Shown here: in pieces, positions 1 to 9,942 of the stretch
Position numbering within the stretch: position 1 is the first letter of the stretch
How the letters are laid out: each line of letters opens with the position of its first letter
NCBI GenBank assembly: GCA_016709845.1
Contig: JADJMA010000006.1
Location: 62,001 to 126,000, forward strand
Source of the DNA: Flammeovirgaceae bacterium
Lineage (GTDB): Bacteria; Bacteroidota; Bacteroidia; Cytophagales; Cyclobacteriaceae
Reading direction: 5' to 3'
Length of the DNA: 64,000 nt
Program-made: the position numbers and the translations under genes
Notes under the pieces: model-generated
Told to the model about the DNA's origin: nothing
Seen by the model: the letters and a program-made list of their open reading frames with translations, nothing else
Database searches by the model: none

Positions 1-104
1 CAAGATTGAATAAAAGCCACCATAGATCTAATTCAAATCTATACTGACTTTATTTATTGTGAAGCATATGTGTTCGCAATGTCAATTAATTAAACAATTA
101 TTGA

Positions 105-2250
105 CTATTCCTTAATCCCTGCCAGGTCTACAATAAAAGCATACTCTTGCGAAATCTCTTCATACACTTTAAATCTTCCAGTCGTACCCCCGTGGCCGGT
201 TTCCATATTGGTGCGAAGTAAAAGTTTATTGTTATCTGTTTTTAGCTCACGTAGTTTAGCTACCCACTTGGCCGGTTCCCAATATTGTACTTGCGAATCG
301 TGAAAGCCGGTGGTCACCAACATGTTTGGATAATTTTGTGGTTTCACCTGATCGTAGGGTGAATAGTCCAGCATATACATATACGATTCAGGATTTTTAG
401 GATTTCCCCATTCGTCAAACTCGCCCGTTGTAAGCGGAATAGATTCATCTTCCATTGTGGTCACAACATCTACAAAAGGAACCTTGGCAATTACACCTTT
501 AAACAGATCGGGGCGCATGTTAACCACCGCGCCCATTAACAAACCACCGGCACTACCGCCTGATGCAAAAAGTTTTTCGGGTGTTGTGATTTTTCTTCGA
601 TCAGAAATTCAGCACAGTTAATGAAATCGGTAAATGTATTTTTCTTTTTAAACATCTTGCCATCTTCATACCATTGGCGTCCCATTTCCTGACCTCCGCG
701 TATATGGGCAATAGCGTAAACAAAACCACGATCCAGCAAACTTAATCGCGTGATTGAAAATGTAGGATCCATGCTGGCGCCATAACTTCCGTATCCATAA
801 AGTAAGGTTGGGTTATTGCTATTCTTTTGCATTCCTTTTTATACACAATAGACATCGGAATTAAAGTTCCATCCATAGCCGTAGCCCATTGCCGCTCCGT
901 AACGTAGTCAGCCGGGTTGTAGCCGCCCACCACTTCTTGCTGTTTCAAAAGCTTGCGCTCCTGCGTTTTCATATTGTAATCATAGGTTGAGTTAGGTGTA
1001 GTCAGTGATGTATAGCCATAGCGAAGTAAGTCTGTATCAAAATCTAAATTGACGGAAGGATAAACGGTGTACGCAGGCTCACCAAAATTCAGATAATGTT
1101 TTTTGCCAGTCTTTTGATCAATGATGCGCATCAATGTATTTGCCTGTGCACGTTCACTTAATACCAGATAGTCGTTGAATATTTCAATTCCTTGCAATAA
1201 AGTGTCTTTGCGATGAGCAATTTTTTCCTTCCAGTTTGATTTGGCTGTTTTTGTGTCAGGTGTTTCCATCAACCGAAAATTTTGAGCATCGAGGTTGGTG
1301 ACTACATAAAACTTGTCTTTGTAATGATCGATGGAATATTCCAATCCTGGCTCACGCGGACTAAACTCCTTGAACTTTCCATCTGGTGTATTGGCATCCA
1401 AAATCTGGTAATAATTGGTAAGCGTGCTACCGGCTCCAATAACCAAAAACTTTTTTGATTTGGTTTTATAAATGCCTGTATAAAACGTTTCGTCTTTTTC
1501 TTCCGATACAATTACATCTTTAGCGAAGGGGGTACCTACTTTATGTCGGATGATCCAGCGCGAACGAAGGGTGGCAGAATCTTTTTTTGTATAGAAGTAA
1601 GTCTTGTTATCATTAGCCCAGGTTACGTACCCCTCTGTATTGGGCACCGGTTCTTCTACTAATTTATCTGAACGCAAATCTTTCACGTAAACGGTATATC
1701 TTCTCCGGCTTACCGAATCTTCTGCGTAAGCAAGCAATGTGTTGTCTTCACTAACACTTAACCCGGTGATAGAATAATAATCATGACCTTTGGCCATTTC
1801 ATTCACATTCAAGAGTATTTCTTCTGTGGCTTCCAAAGATCCTTTCTTTCGGCAATAGATCGGATATTCCGAACCATTTTCATATCGATTATAATACCAA
1901 TAGCCATTGTCTTTGTAGGGAACGGATTCATCGGTCTGTTTAATACGGCCTACAATTTCATTATAGATTTTTTTCTGCAACGCTTCGGTGTGTTTGAGTT
2001 CACCTTTTAAATAATCATTTTCTGCGTTCAGGTAATTAATTACCTGTTGGGTTCGCGGGTCTTTTTGTTCAGCATTTTTTTGCTCATCCGAGAGCTTCAT
2101 CCAGTAATAATTATCGATGCGATTGCCGGTTAATTCTGTGGCAAATTTTTCAGCTATAGGCGCAGCCAGCGTATCATTTGATTCTTTCTTTTCGGTGTTG
2201 CATGCAACGATTAGCGTGGCAGCGGATATCCAAAGCAAATATTTTTTCAT
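105..2250 (-). CDS. ptrB: Oligopeptidase B-type S9 serine peptidase, lipoprotein (frameshifted)
   Basis: This is a prolyl-oligopeptidase-family (S9A) peptidase that would cleave short peptides after basic residues, probably anchored in the cell envelope. The start at 2250 is chosen because it gives a lipoprotein signal ending in a Cys after residues like LIVAC. A beta-propeller fills the first two thirds and an alpha/beta hydrolase the last third. The nucleophile motif GGSAGG is at about 545-562, and a TGHGG segment near 190-200 holds the catalytic His. Total length, about 715 codons, fits the family. The reading frame breaks twice: a C is missing in the run near 834-835 and a T in the run near 590-594. 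Restoring these two bases joins all three pieces into a continuous PtrB-like protein, so I read it as one gene with sequencing errors. The family assignment is secure; the exact specificity is inferred. Confidence 0.88.
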
Positions 2251-2434
2251 GCGGAAATGATTTTGAAATGGAAAGATACTGAGGGTTGCAGCGATTACCA
2301 GCCCGGCCATTGCTGTTTTTATCCATCCTCTCCTTTTAGGCTCGTTTAGTCGAAATTTGAGAACTAATTTAACGTAGTTATAGTTTTTATCGCTTCGAAG
2401 TATTGAGATTTTAATATTTTTGCGCGGATTTTAT

Positions 2435-3691
2435 ATGACCAACAAAAAGCGGTACTACTTTTTTATCATCCTGATTCTGGGATCACTCGCCACCATTAGT
2501 CCGTTTTCGATTGATATGTACTTACCTGGCTTTCCGGCCATTGCCAACGATTTAAATACAACGATTGATCGCGTTCAATTATCACTAACGGCTTACTTAA
2601 TTGGCATATCCCTGGGTCAATTAATCTATGGTCCTTTGCTCGATCGGTTTGGCAGAAAAACTCCTTTATATATAGGATTAATGATTTATGTCCTGGCTTC
2701 CATAGGGTGTGCCTTTACAGAGTCCGTTAATTCATTGATAGTGATGCGTTTTTTGCAAGCCATTGGGGGTTGCGCAGGTATTGTGGCAGCACAAGCGTTG
2801 GTTCGTGATTTATTTCCGGTTAATAAAATAGCGCAGGCCCTTTCATTAGTAATTTTAGTGATTGCTGTTTCTCCCATGATTGCGCCTACGGTGGGTGCGT
2901 ATGTTACCGCAGTGTTTGGCTGGCATTCTGTATTTATTGTTCTGGCAATAATTACCCTTATAATTTTAGTTGCAGTTTATTTTTTTCTGCCGGCAGGAAA
3001 AATGGCCGATACTACGCTTTCGTTGAGGCCGCGGGCAGTGCTTTCCAATTATTATTCAGTAGCCAGTAATCCTCAATTTTTTATTTACACGTTGGCCGGA
3101 GGTTTAGCTACCGCAGCACCGTTTGCTTACATAGCGGGTTCGGCCGATGTGTTTATGAATATTTATGGCGTTACGGAAACTCAATACGGATGGATCTTTG
3201 CCATACTGGCCTCCGCGATGATTGGATCGACACAATTAAATCACTTCTTATTGAAAAAATATAAGAGCGAAGAAATTATTAAAGTTACACTCTGGTATCA
3301 GGGAGTAGTGGGCATTTTGCTTGTTGTGGGTGTTTACTACAGTTGGTTTACGATATTAAGCCTGATTGCTTTTTTATTTATTTTTCTTACGGGTCAAGGA
3401 TTACTTGGACCCAATTCGGGGGCACTGTCCTTGGCGCCCTTTACTAAGAATGCAGGGAGTGCCTCTGCGCTTATGGGCAGTTGGCGATTGGGTGCAGGTG
3501 GAATTATTTCTGCGGTGGTAAGTTTTTTGCATAATCAATCGGCTATGCCTATGGTGGCAACTATGGCAGGATGTACGATTGTCAGCTTGATTATTTTATC
3601 GATTGGTAATTTTCGGGTGAAGTATAAAGCTCTGACGAAGCAGGTTGAACAAGCCACCTCCCTCATTCACCCGGCTTCACACCCCGAATAA
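2435..3691 (+). CDS. Bcr/CflA-family MFS drug exporter
   Basis: A 12-helix major facilitator superfamily antiporter of the Bcr/CflA group (bicyclomycin or chloramphenicol resistance, drug:H+ antiport) in the inner membrane. The first loop carries FSIDMYLPGFPAIA, the family hallmark around the acidic residue of helix 1. The loop between helices 2 and 3 has the MFS motif A as GPLLDRFGRKTP. The length of 418 residues is normal and the frame is intact. I chose the ATG at 2435 over the in-frame TTG at 2420 because the first helix follows directly. It is divergent from the peptidase gene at 105-2250, with about 185 bp between the two starts. A TATTTTTG box at 2415-2422 resembles a Bacteroidota -7 element but lies very close to the start. 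The transported substrate cannot be read from sequence. Confidence 0.88.
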   Translation: MTNKKRYYFFIILILGSLATISPFSIDMYLPGFPAIANDLNTTIDRVQLSLTAYLIGISLGQLIYGPLLDRFGRKTPLYIGLMIYVLASIGCAFTESVNSLIVMRFLQAIGGCAGIVAAQALVRDLFPVNKIAQALSLVILVIAVSPMIAPTVGAYVTAVFGWHSVFIVLAIITLIILVAVYFFLPAGKMADTTLSLRPRAVLSNYYSVASNPQFFIYTLAGGLATAAPFAYIAGSADVFMNIYGVTETQYGWIFAILASAMIGSTQLNHFLLKKYKSEEIIKVTLWYQGVVGILLVVGVYYSWFTILSLIAFLFIFLTGQGLLGPNSGALSLAPFTKNAGSASALMGSWRLGAGGIISAVVSFLHNQSAMPMVATMAGCTIVSLIILSIGNFRVKYKALTKQVEQATSLIHPASHPE

Positions 3692-4001
3692 TCTAAGACA
3701 ATTCTTTAATACCGATGTTTTGATATTGATGCTTTGTTCCTGGAGCCCAGGACTCAAGATGTTCCCATTGGCCGCCTGAAGAAGAATATAAAGCTGTCCA
3801 GTGGAATGGCAGGTCTATTATGCCTTCAGTTGCTTAAGCGAAAATGCATACACTTATTATTGGATTGCCCTGAGGTGAAAAAATATTTTTCACTGTACAA
3901 TCCTTTTTTGCGAGACTGCTTAAGGGCAAAATTAACCGCTGATAAATTTTTCTGCTTCCTCTGTCTTAATATTTTATACCTTGATGGGATATTCTAAATC
4001 T
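3692..4001. other. Intergenic stretch, no supported gene
   Basis: The 310 bp between the exporter and the M28 peptidase hold an 87-codon open frame (3734-3997) with no recognisable domain, many Cys and Leu residues and no ribosome-binding or lipoprotein signal. I regard it as chance. The last 60 bp are AT-rich and must contain the promoter of the peptidase gene, but I cannot fix a clear TTTG/TAnnTTTG pair. Confidence 0.5.
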
Positions 4002-5441
4002 ATGAAAAAACTATCTACCCTTTTTATTGTCTGTATGCTGCTGATGGCAGCTTGCAAGAACGAAACTAATCCCCAAACTTTTGCACGTATTAATGCAGAG
4101 GTACTTCAAAATTCAAAAGCTTATGCAACGCTTGGTGAGGCTACATCCACCATTGGTCACCGCCTCACCGGATCGGAGAACGGTAAGAAAGCTGAAGAAT
4201 ACACGTATAATAAATTTAAAGAATATGGTTTTGATGATGTGAAATATCAAGAGTTTGAAACACTCTCTTGGGCTCGCGAATCCATTACTACCGTTATTGA
4301 TGGTGAGACTGTAAAATCAGTTACGTTGGCTCATTCTCCGGTGCAAGCCGATGTAACGGGCGAAGTAGTGGATATGGGCAACGGGCTGGAAGCTGATTAT
4401 CTGGCTAAACCCAATGCTGTGAAAGGAAAAATTGCTTTCTTCTATATTGGTATTTTGGAAGGAAGTGGAGAAGGCTTGAGCAACTTGCACAGAAGTGAGA
4501 AGACGGCCATTGCTATTAAGAACGGTGCTATCGGTGTAATCATTTTCAATCAAGTTGATAAGGGTGTGCTACTTACGGGAACAGCATCGGTAACCGGAGA
4601 GCTGATTCCTATTCCTGCAATATGCATTGGTAAAGAAGTTGGAATGGCGCTGAAGGAAAAATTGAAAACTAAAAAAGTAGAAGCGCACATTACTATGACG
4701 AATAAAAGTGGCTTGATAAAAGCACGCAACGTAATAGCAACGCTAAAAGGATCAACGCTGCCAGATGAAAAAATTATTATTGGTGGTCACTTGGATTCGT
4801 GGGATTTAGCCACCGGAGCAATTGATAATGGTATTGGATCGTTTGCCATTCTTGACATTGCCCGTGCGTTTAAAACCAATAAACTTCAGCCGAAAAGGAC
4901 GATTCAGTTCGTCATGTTCATGGGTGAGGAGCAGGGATTATTAGGTTCAAACAATATGGTAGATCAGGCAGTTAAAGATGGCTCGATAGAGAATATTAAA
5001 TATATGTTCAACATCGACATGGGCGGTAACCCGATTGGTGTAAATGCAGGTGGTAAACTGAACGACACCACCTTCTTTAAAACTGTCGGTGCGGAAATTA
5101 TGGCGATTGATACGGTCTATAAAAACAAATTCAGCAATCGTTCGGGCTTGCACAGCGATCATCAACCGTTTATGCTGGAAGGTGTTCCTATCCTGAGTAT
5201 AATAAGTAACCTTGACCGATCCATTTATGGGTGCTACCATTCCGACTGTGATGATTTTAATCTGGTGAACGAAACACACATTCGTAATACGGCCCGTTTT
5301 GGCACCATGATTTTATATGCGTTAGCGAATGCCGATAAACTTCCGGCTGATAAAATGGAAAGCGAAACGACTAAGCAATTTATGATCGACAATAATTTGG
5401 AAGAGCCACTTCGCATTGCAGGGGAGTGGAAATGGAATTAA
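4002..5441 (+). CDS. M28-family zinc metallopeptidase, lipoprotein, with PA domain
   Basis: A secreted aminopeptidase or carboxypeptidase Q-like enzyme of peptidase family M28. The ATG at 4002 begins a lipoprotein signal with the lipobox LMAAC. A protease-associated (PA) insert covers roughly residues 115-235. The metal ligands follow in order: GGHLDSWD (His and Asp), the bridging Asp in TGAIDNG, the catalytic pair EE in MGEEQGLLG, an Asp in FNIDMGG, and a His in the SDHQPF segment. The length of 479 residues is typical and the frame is clean. It ends just before a strong bidirectional hairpin at 5509-5550. In Bacteroidota such enzymes sit in the envelope and finish peptide degradation. That role is family knowledge; the substrate is unknown here. 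Confidence 0.88.
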   Translation: MKKLSTLFIVCMLLMAACKNETNPQTFARINAEVLQNSKAYATLGEATSTIGHRLTGSENGKKAEEYTYNKFKEYGFDDVKYQEFETLSWARESITTVIDGETVKSVTLAHSPVQADVTGEVVDMGNGLEADYLAKPNAVKGKIAFFYIGILEGSGEGLSNLHRSEKTAIAIKNGAIGVIIFNQVDKGVLLTGTASVTGELIPIPAICIGKEVGMALKEKLKTKKVEAHITMTNKSGLIKARNVIATLKGSTLPDEKIIIGGHLDSWDLATGAIDNGIGSFAILDIARAFKTNKLQPKRTIQFVMFMGEEQGLLGSNNMVDQAVKDGSIENIKYMFNIDMGGNPIGVNAGGKLNDTTFFKTVGAEIMAIDTVYKNKFSNRSGLHSDHQPFMLEGVPILSIISNLDRSIYGCYHSDCDDFNLVNETHIRNTARFGTMILYALANADKLPADKMESETTKQFMIDNNLEEPLRIAGEWKWN

Positions 5442-5508
5442 TGTTGCCATTCCAAGACTAAACTAAAGCGGAGTCCTGCTTTGGCAGAAAGCAAATTTGG
5501 AGTTCAAT

Positions 5509-5550
5509 AAAAAAGAAAGAGATTCTCATTTGAGATTCTCTTTCTTTTTT
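5509..5550. terminator. Bidirectional intrinsic terminator
   Basis: A long hairpin with outer arms AAAAAAGAAAGAGA and TCTCTTTCTTTTTT, continued inward by TCTCA/TGAGA with one mismatch and a two-base tip. It has A-runs on one side and T-runs on the other. It sits between the converging M28 peptidase and first giant surface-protein gene and can serve both. Confidence 0.85.
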
Positions 5551-5644
5551 AAACTAAGGTAATGTTTTAAAAAGCGAGCCGTCATCATCGCTGCTTAATC
5601 AATAGACTCCTCCTGAATTAACACTGCGTTATAGCGTTGATTTT

Positions 5645-8600
5645 TTATCTTTTCAACACCAGATACCCGCTTTCAGATTTACGTCCACTATCAAAATCAA
5701 TCTTATAGAAGTAAGTACCCGATGGCAATTCATTTCCATTTTCGTTGAGGCCTTTGAATACCCGGTCTGTATTGTTGTAATTCTCCACTTCAAAGACTTT
5801 ACTGCCCCACCGGTTGTAAATGGTTACTTTGTTGCTTTGCGTTTCCGGAATCAGGTCAATGTATTGGATATAGAAAATATCGTTGAGGCCATCCTTGTTT
5901 GGCGACACAGCATTGAAGATTTCGATATCCCCGATTACGTCTACTTCAATTTGTTGCTGCGTACATTCACCAAACACATCGCACACCTGTATGGTCAGTT
6001 GATCGATGCCGGTAAAATTTATTCCGGTATAGTCAATAAACAAGATGCCATTGGTGATTGTGGTTGCCGCACCACTGGTTGGCTGGACTAAAACGATAAG
6101 AGATGATGGCACAAGATTATTATCAACATCCGAAATATGGTTTAAGAGATTAATAGAAGTTTGTCCGCCAATGGTTGTAGTAACAGAAGTAGGTTTAATA
6201 ACCGGAGCTGAGTTGTTGCACGGAGCTTGTATTATGGTAACTGTTAATCCATCGGAAGCGGAACTTGAACACCCTTGCGCATCTTTAACCACAACCGAAT
6301 ATGTACCCGCGGTTGTAATGGAAATCTGTTGAGTAATAGATCCATCGGACCATAGATAATCACTGAAGCCAATTGGTGCTGATAAAGTTAATGTTGTAGT
6401 GGAGCAAATGGTTAGTGAATTACCCACGGCAGCAATACTGGAAGTAACAATTGGTTTGGTTGGAAGGGGATTGATAACAGCCGTAATGTTGACTGGAAGA
6501 CTTGCACAAAAGATATCTTTTACCCTAACCGCATATTGTGTGGAAGCAGATAGGGCAGGTGTGGTATACGTTTCATTGGTTTCGCCATTAATTAACGTTA
6601 GAGGCGAAGTAGTGTACCATTGATAATCACCCGGACTTCCGCCCGAAGCGGTAAGCGTTACCGAGCCGGGTCCACAACTTGTGCTGCTCACCACATCAGG
6701 TTGGGCGGGTAGTCCGTTAATGGTAAGTTGAGCTGCATTAGAAATTTCCTCTGGTGCGCCATCGCCATTGACACGGCATTGATATTGACCGTTGCCACCA
6801 AAGCCTGTTACCGTTGTATTTATACTTAAACTTTTTGTTGTTGTTCCTGAATATTCACTACCATCATTGATGTCTGTGAATGCAGAGCCGTCATACTTTT
6901 GCCATTTATAAGTAATATTCGTGGTACCCGTAGCATTAACAGAAAATGTTGCTGTTGTGCCTTCGCAGGCATAGGTAAACCCAGGTTGTTGTGTAATGGT
7001 GATAGTTGCAGGAGAACCTACTGTAAAATTGCTGCTGCTGATTACAGTATTACATCCAATGGTAACAGCTATAGGGCCAGTGGTTGCACCTGTGGGAGCA
7101 TTTACATTAATGGACGAACCTGTAAAATCCAGAATAGGAGCATTTACTCCATTGAAAAAGTCAACAGAAATTGAAAATGGTGTATTGAAATTTGTTCCAT
7201 TGATTGTTACAAATGTTCCAGCGTTTCCGAATGTTGGAGTAAAGGAGGTAACGGTTGGTGCAGCAATTGTGCCGATCAAATTCCTTAAAACTTGAATAGA
7301 AGCTGAAGTAGTTATAATGTCATTTCGTCCGACACCGTCTACATCACCGTTCAGCAAGGAGCTAGATGCGAGTCGGTTAATAATCACCGGAGCATTGAAT
7401 GAAGCTGCATTGATAACTCCGGGTGTGCTTGCATTTTTATAAATAGCCACATTAGTACTACCGTAATCTGTAATCAAATCAATCTTACCATCACCATCAA
7501 GGTCGCCAAGGGAGGGTGTATTGGTATTGGCAATGTTTGGTAAGTCGAACTTAGGGTCGAAGGAGAATGTGCCAATTGTACTTGTGTTACGATAGATTGA
7601 ATTGGTCATCACAGTATTGGTCGTTACCACGAGATCAAACTTACTGTCTCCGTCTATATCGCCCAGGACTATAAAAACTGAACCGCCACCGATTGGCGGA
7701 CTTCCTGGTGCTGTGGTCAGTACAACTTGTGCTGCGAAAGAAATTGTGCCAGGTGTACTTGTATTTCGTAACAAGGAAAAGGAGTACGCGTTTGCGTTAG
7801 GAACTGCCGCGTCAAGTTTACCGTCACCATCGATATCACCTAATACGAAAGGGCTTGGATTTGGGCCGGTCGCAAAGTCGATGCCTGTTGCAAAAGTGGA
7901 GGCATCAATAATACCTGCGGTGCCGGTATTTCTAAGTACAGTTAATCCAACCAATGATGTGGTTATTGTTAAATCCTGTTTACCATCACCATCAATGTCA
8001 GCAATGGATACATCATGCGCGAAATCGGGAATAGTAAAGTCAACTTTGGAGGCGAGCAATATTGTTCCTGGAGTACTAAGATTTCTGTAAACAGAAATCT
8101 TAGTACCACGATAATTAATCACAGCCAGATCTCGTTTTCCGTCACCGTCCAAATCACCTACCGCCACGCTGAACGGAGTGTTGACTGTTGTAAAACTCAC
8201 TTTTGTTTCAAAAGAGCCAGGTGTAGTGGAGCCGGCCACACTTATATTTCGGAAGATGGATAGTTGATTGTTTGTACTTTCAGGGATTAACAAATCAGGT
8301 TTTCCATCCCCATCTATATCTGCGAAAGCAGGTCTTGTAAAACCAGGAACTGTACCCATAACAGCGGCTGGAGCAAAGGAACAATCATCGATCGATCCGC
8401 CTCCAGCAAAGGTTACAATAAAAGGTATCTGCGATCGACCTGTTGATCCATTCGCTTGTACGGTTATCGGTTGATACGTTGCGCCTAACGGAACAGTAAC
8501 TGTAAGTTGCGTTGAGGTAGCTGTTGAGACTGTTGCGCGAGTGGCCCCGAAATAAACAATATTGTTTGCGGGTGTTGCACTAAAGTTTGTGCCTGTGATA

Positions 8601-9791
8601 ACTACCATTGTTCCAATCGGGCCGCTGGTGGGTGTAAAGCTTGTAATGGTTGGTATGGGATTTGAGGGAGAGAATTTAAAAATAGTTCCAATGGCATTCA
8701 CTCCTCCATCTTCTGTCATACCATATAAAAATGTTCCATCAGAAATCAGAGAACCCAAAGGAAGTGCACCATTAGTAGCAAAAGAAAAGTCCAGAAGTTT
8801 ACTAAAGCCTGTTCCATTGGGCTTTATTTTAAAAATAGTTCCTTTATCATTAACACCTCCGTATTGCGTCATGCCGTATAAAAACGTGCCATCATAATTT
8901 AGAGAACCTTGTGGATAACGGCCATTTGAAACGTTGGCAAAATCCAGCAACTTTTGATATCCGCTTCCATCAAACATTATTTTAAAAATGGTTCCTGAAG
9001 CGGTTGTACCGCCATTGGACGTCATTCCATACAAGAAGACTCCATCTGTAATAAGACTTCCGTTCGGATAATTTCCGTTGGCCGAGCCATTAAAGTCTAA
9101 TAACTTAACAAACCCTGTTCCATCCATTTTTATTTTAAAGATTGTTCCGAGATTATTAGCACCACCCTGATAGGTCATTCCATATAGAAATGTTCCGTCA
9201 GAAAGAAGATCTCCCACGGGTGTGCTGCCATTTGCTCCCACCTGCAAAGTCAAGCACTTTCACAAACCCCGCTCCATCAGGCTTTATTTTAAAGATTGTT
9301 CCCTTATTATTTGTTCCACCATTGCTTGTTATTCCATACAGAAATGCTCCATCTGAAATAAGACTACCTCGTGGTCCAAATCCATTTGAAGCTGCAAAGT
9401 CGAAGAGCTTGACAAACCCAGCTCCATCGCGCATTATTTTGAAGATAGCACCCAGATTATTTGTACCTCCATCTTCCACCATTCCATATAGAAAATTTCC
9501 ATCGAAAAAAAGGGAGCCGAGGATGGCTTCCAGTGGTTGTGCCATCAAAGTCTAATAACTTAGTGTACCCACTTCCATCCGGCATAATTTTAAAAATTGT
9601 CCCCAGGTTGTTCATGCCACCTGATAGGTCATTCCATATAGAAAAGTTCCATCCGAAATAAAGGAGCCGTGTGGATTTCTTCCATCAGGTACAATATTAA
9701 AATCGTGGAGCTTGGTGTATTGAGCGAAAGAGGTTAATGGACAAAGCCCAAAGAGTGTAAGAGTTGTGAGTATTAAATAATACTTTTTCAT
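5645..9791 (-). CDS. Giant T9SS type B surface protein A: GloVer repeats, TIG, FG-GAP, Ig-like, CHU_C tail (frameshifted)
   Basis: A predicted cell-surface or secreted protein of about 1,380 residues. The start at 9791 gives a Sec signal peptide ending SFAQ. About eight to ten repeats of the GloVer type follow (period about 36 residues: GTIFKI, DGxGF, DFxGxxNG, GSLISDGTFLYGMT, GG). Then comes an IPT/TIG domain, several FG-GAP/VCBS repeats with calcium-type DxDGDGxxD loops, a second TIG, an Ig-like domain (YACEGTTATFSV...YKWQK), Cys-bearing PKD/SprB-like modules, a cadherin-like segment, and the type B T9SS tail (SPNKDGLNDIF, IYNRWGSKVFEVENYN, LPSGTYFYKI, GYLVLKR). The frame breaks near 9620, 9525-9550 and 9237-9242; correcting them restores the repeat period. 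The tail is closely similar to protein B. The function is likely adhesion or matrix; the ligand is unknown. Confidence 0.85.
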
Positions 9792-9942
9792 ATTTTTTTG
9801 ACTGCCCATAAGCCAACTAAAGAGTGCTAAAAATGCAACAGAAGACTTGCTGCATGCTGCGGAAGAACGTGAAATGATATAATAAATGTAGGTATTTAAA
9901 AATCCCAAATTAGTGAACTATTCAGTTTTTAATTTACTGCTG

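Noticed and set aside
742..2310. Upstream start at 2310 for the oligopeptidase B gene
   Set aside because: The first 20 codons lack a signal; the ATG at 2250 gives a proper lipoprotein signal.
3734..3997. 87-codon open frame between the exporter and the M28 peptidase
   Set aside because: No domain, odd composition rich in Cys and Leu, no start signal; best explained by chance.
7440..8330. Regularly spaced similar DNA segments that could suggest a CRISPR-like or tandem repeat array
   Set aside because: The periodic signal is the CCATCACCATC-type coding of FG-GAP calcium loops (DGDG) on the minus strand; spacing and sequence vary as expected for protein repeats.
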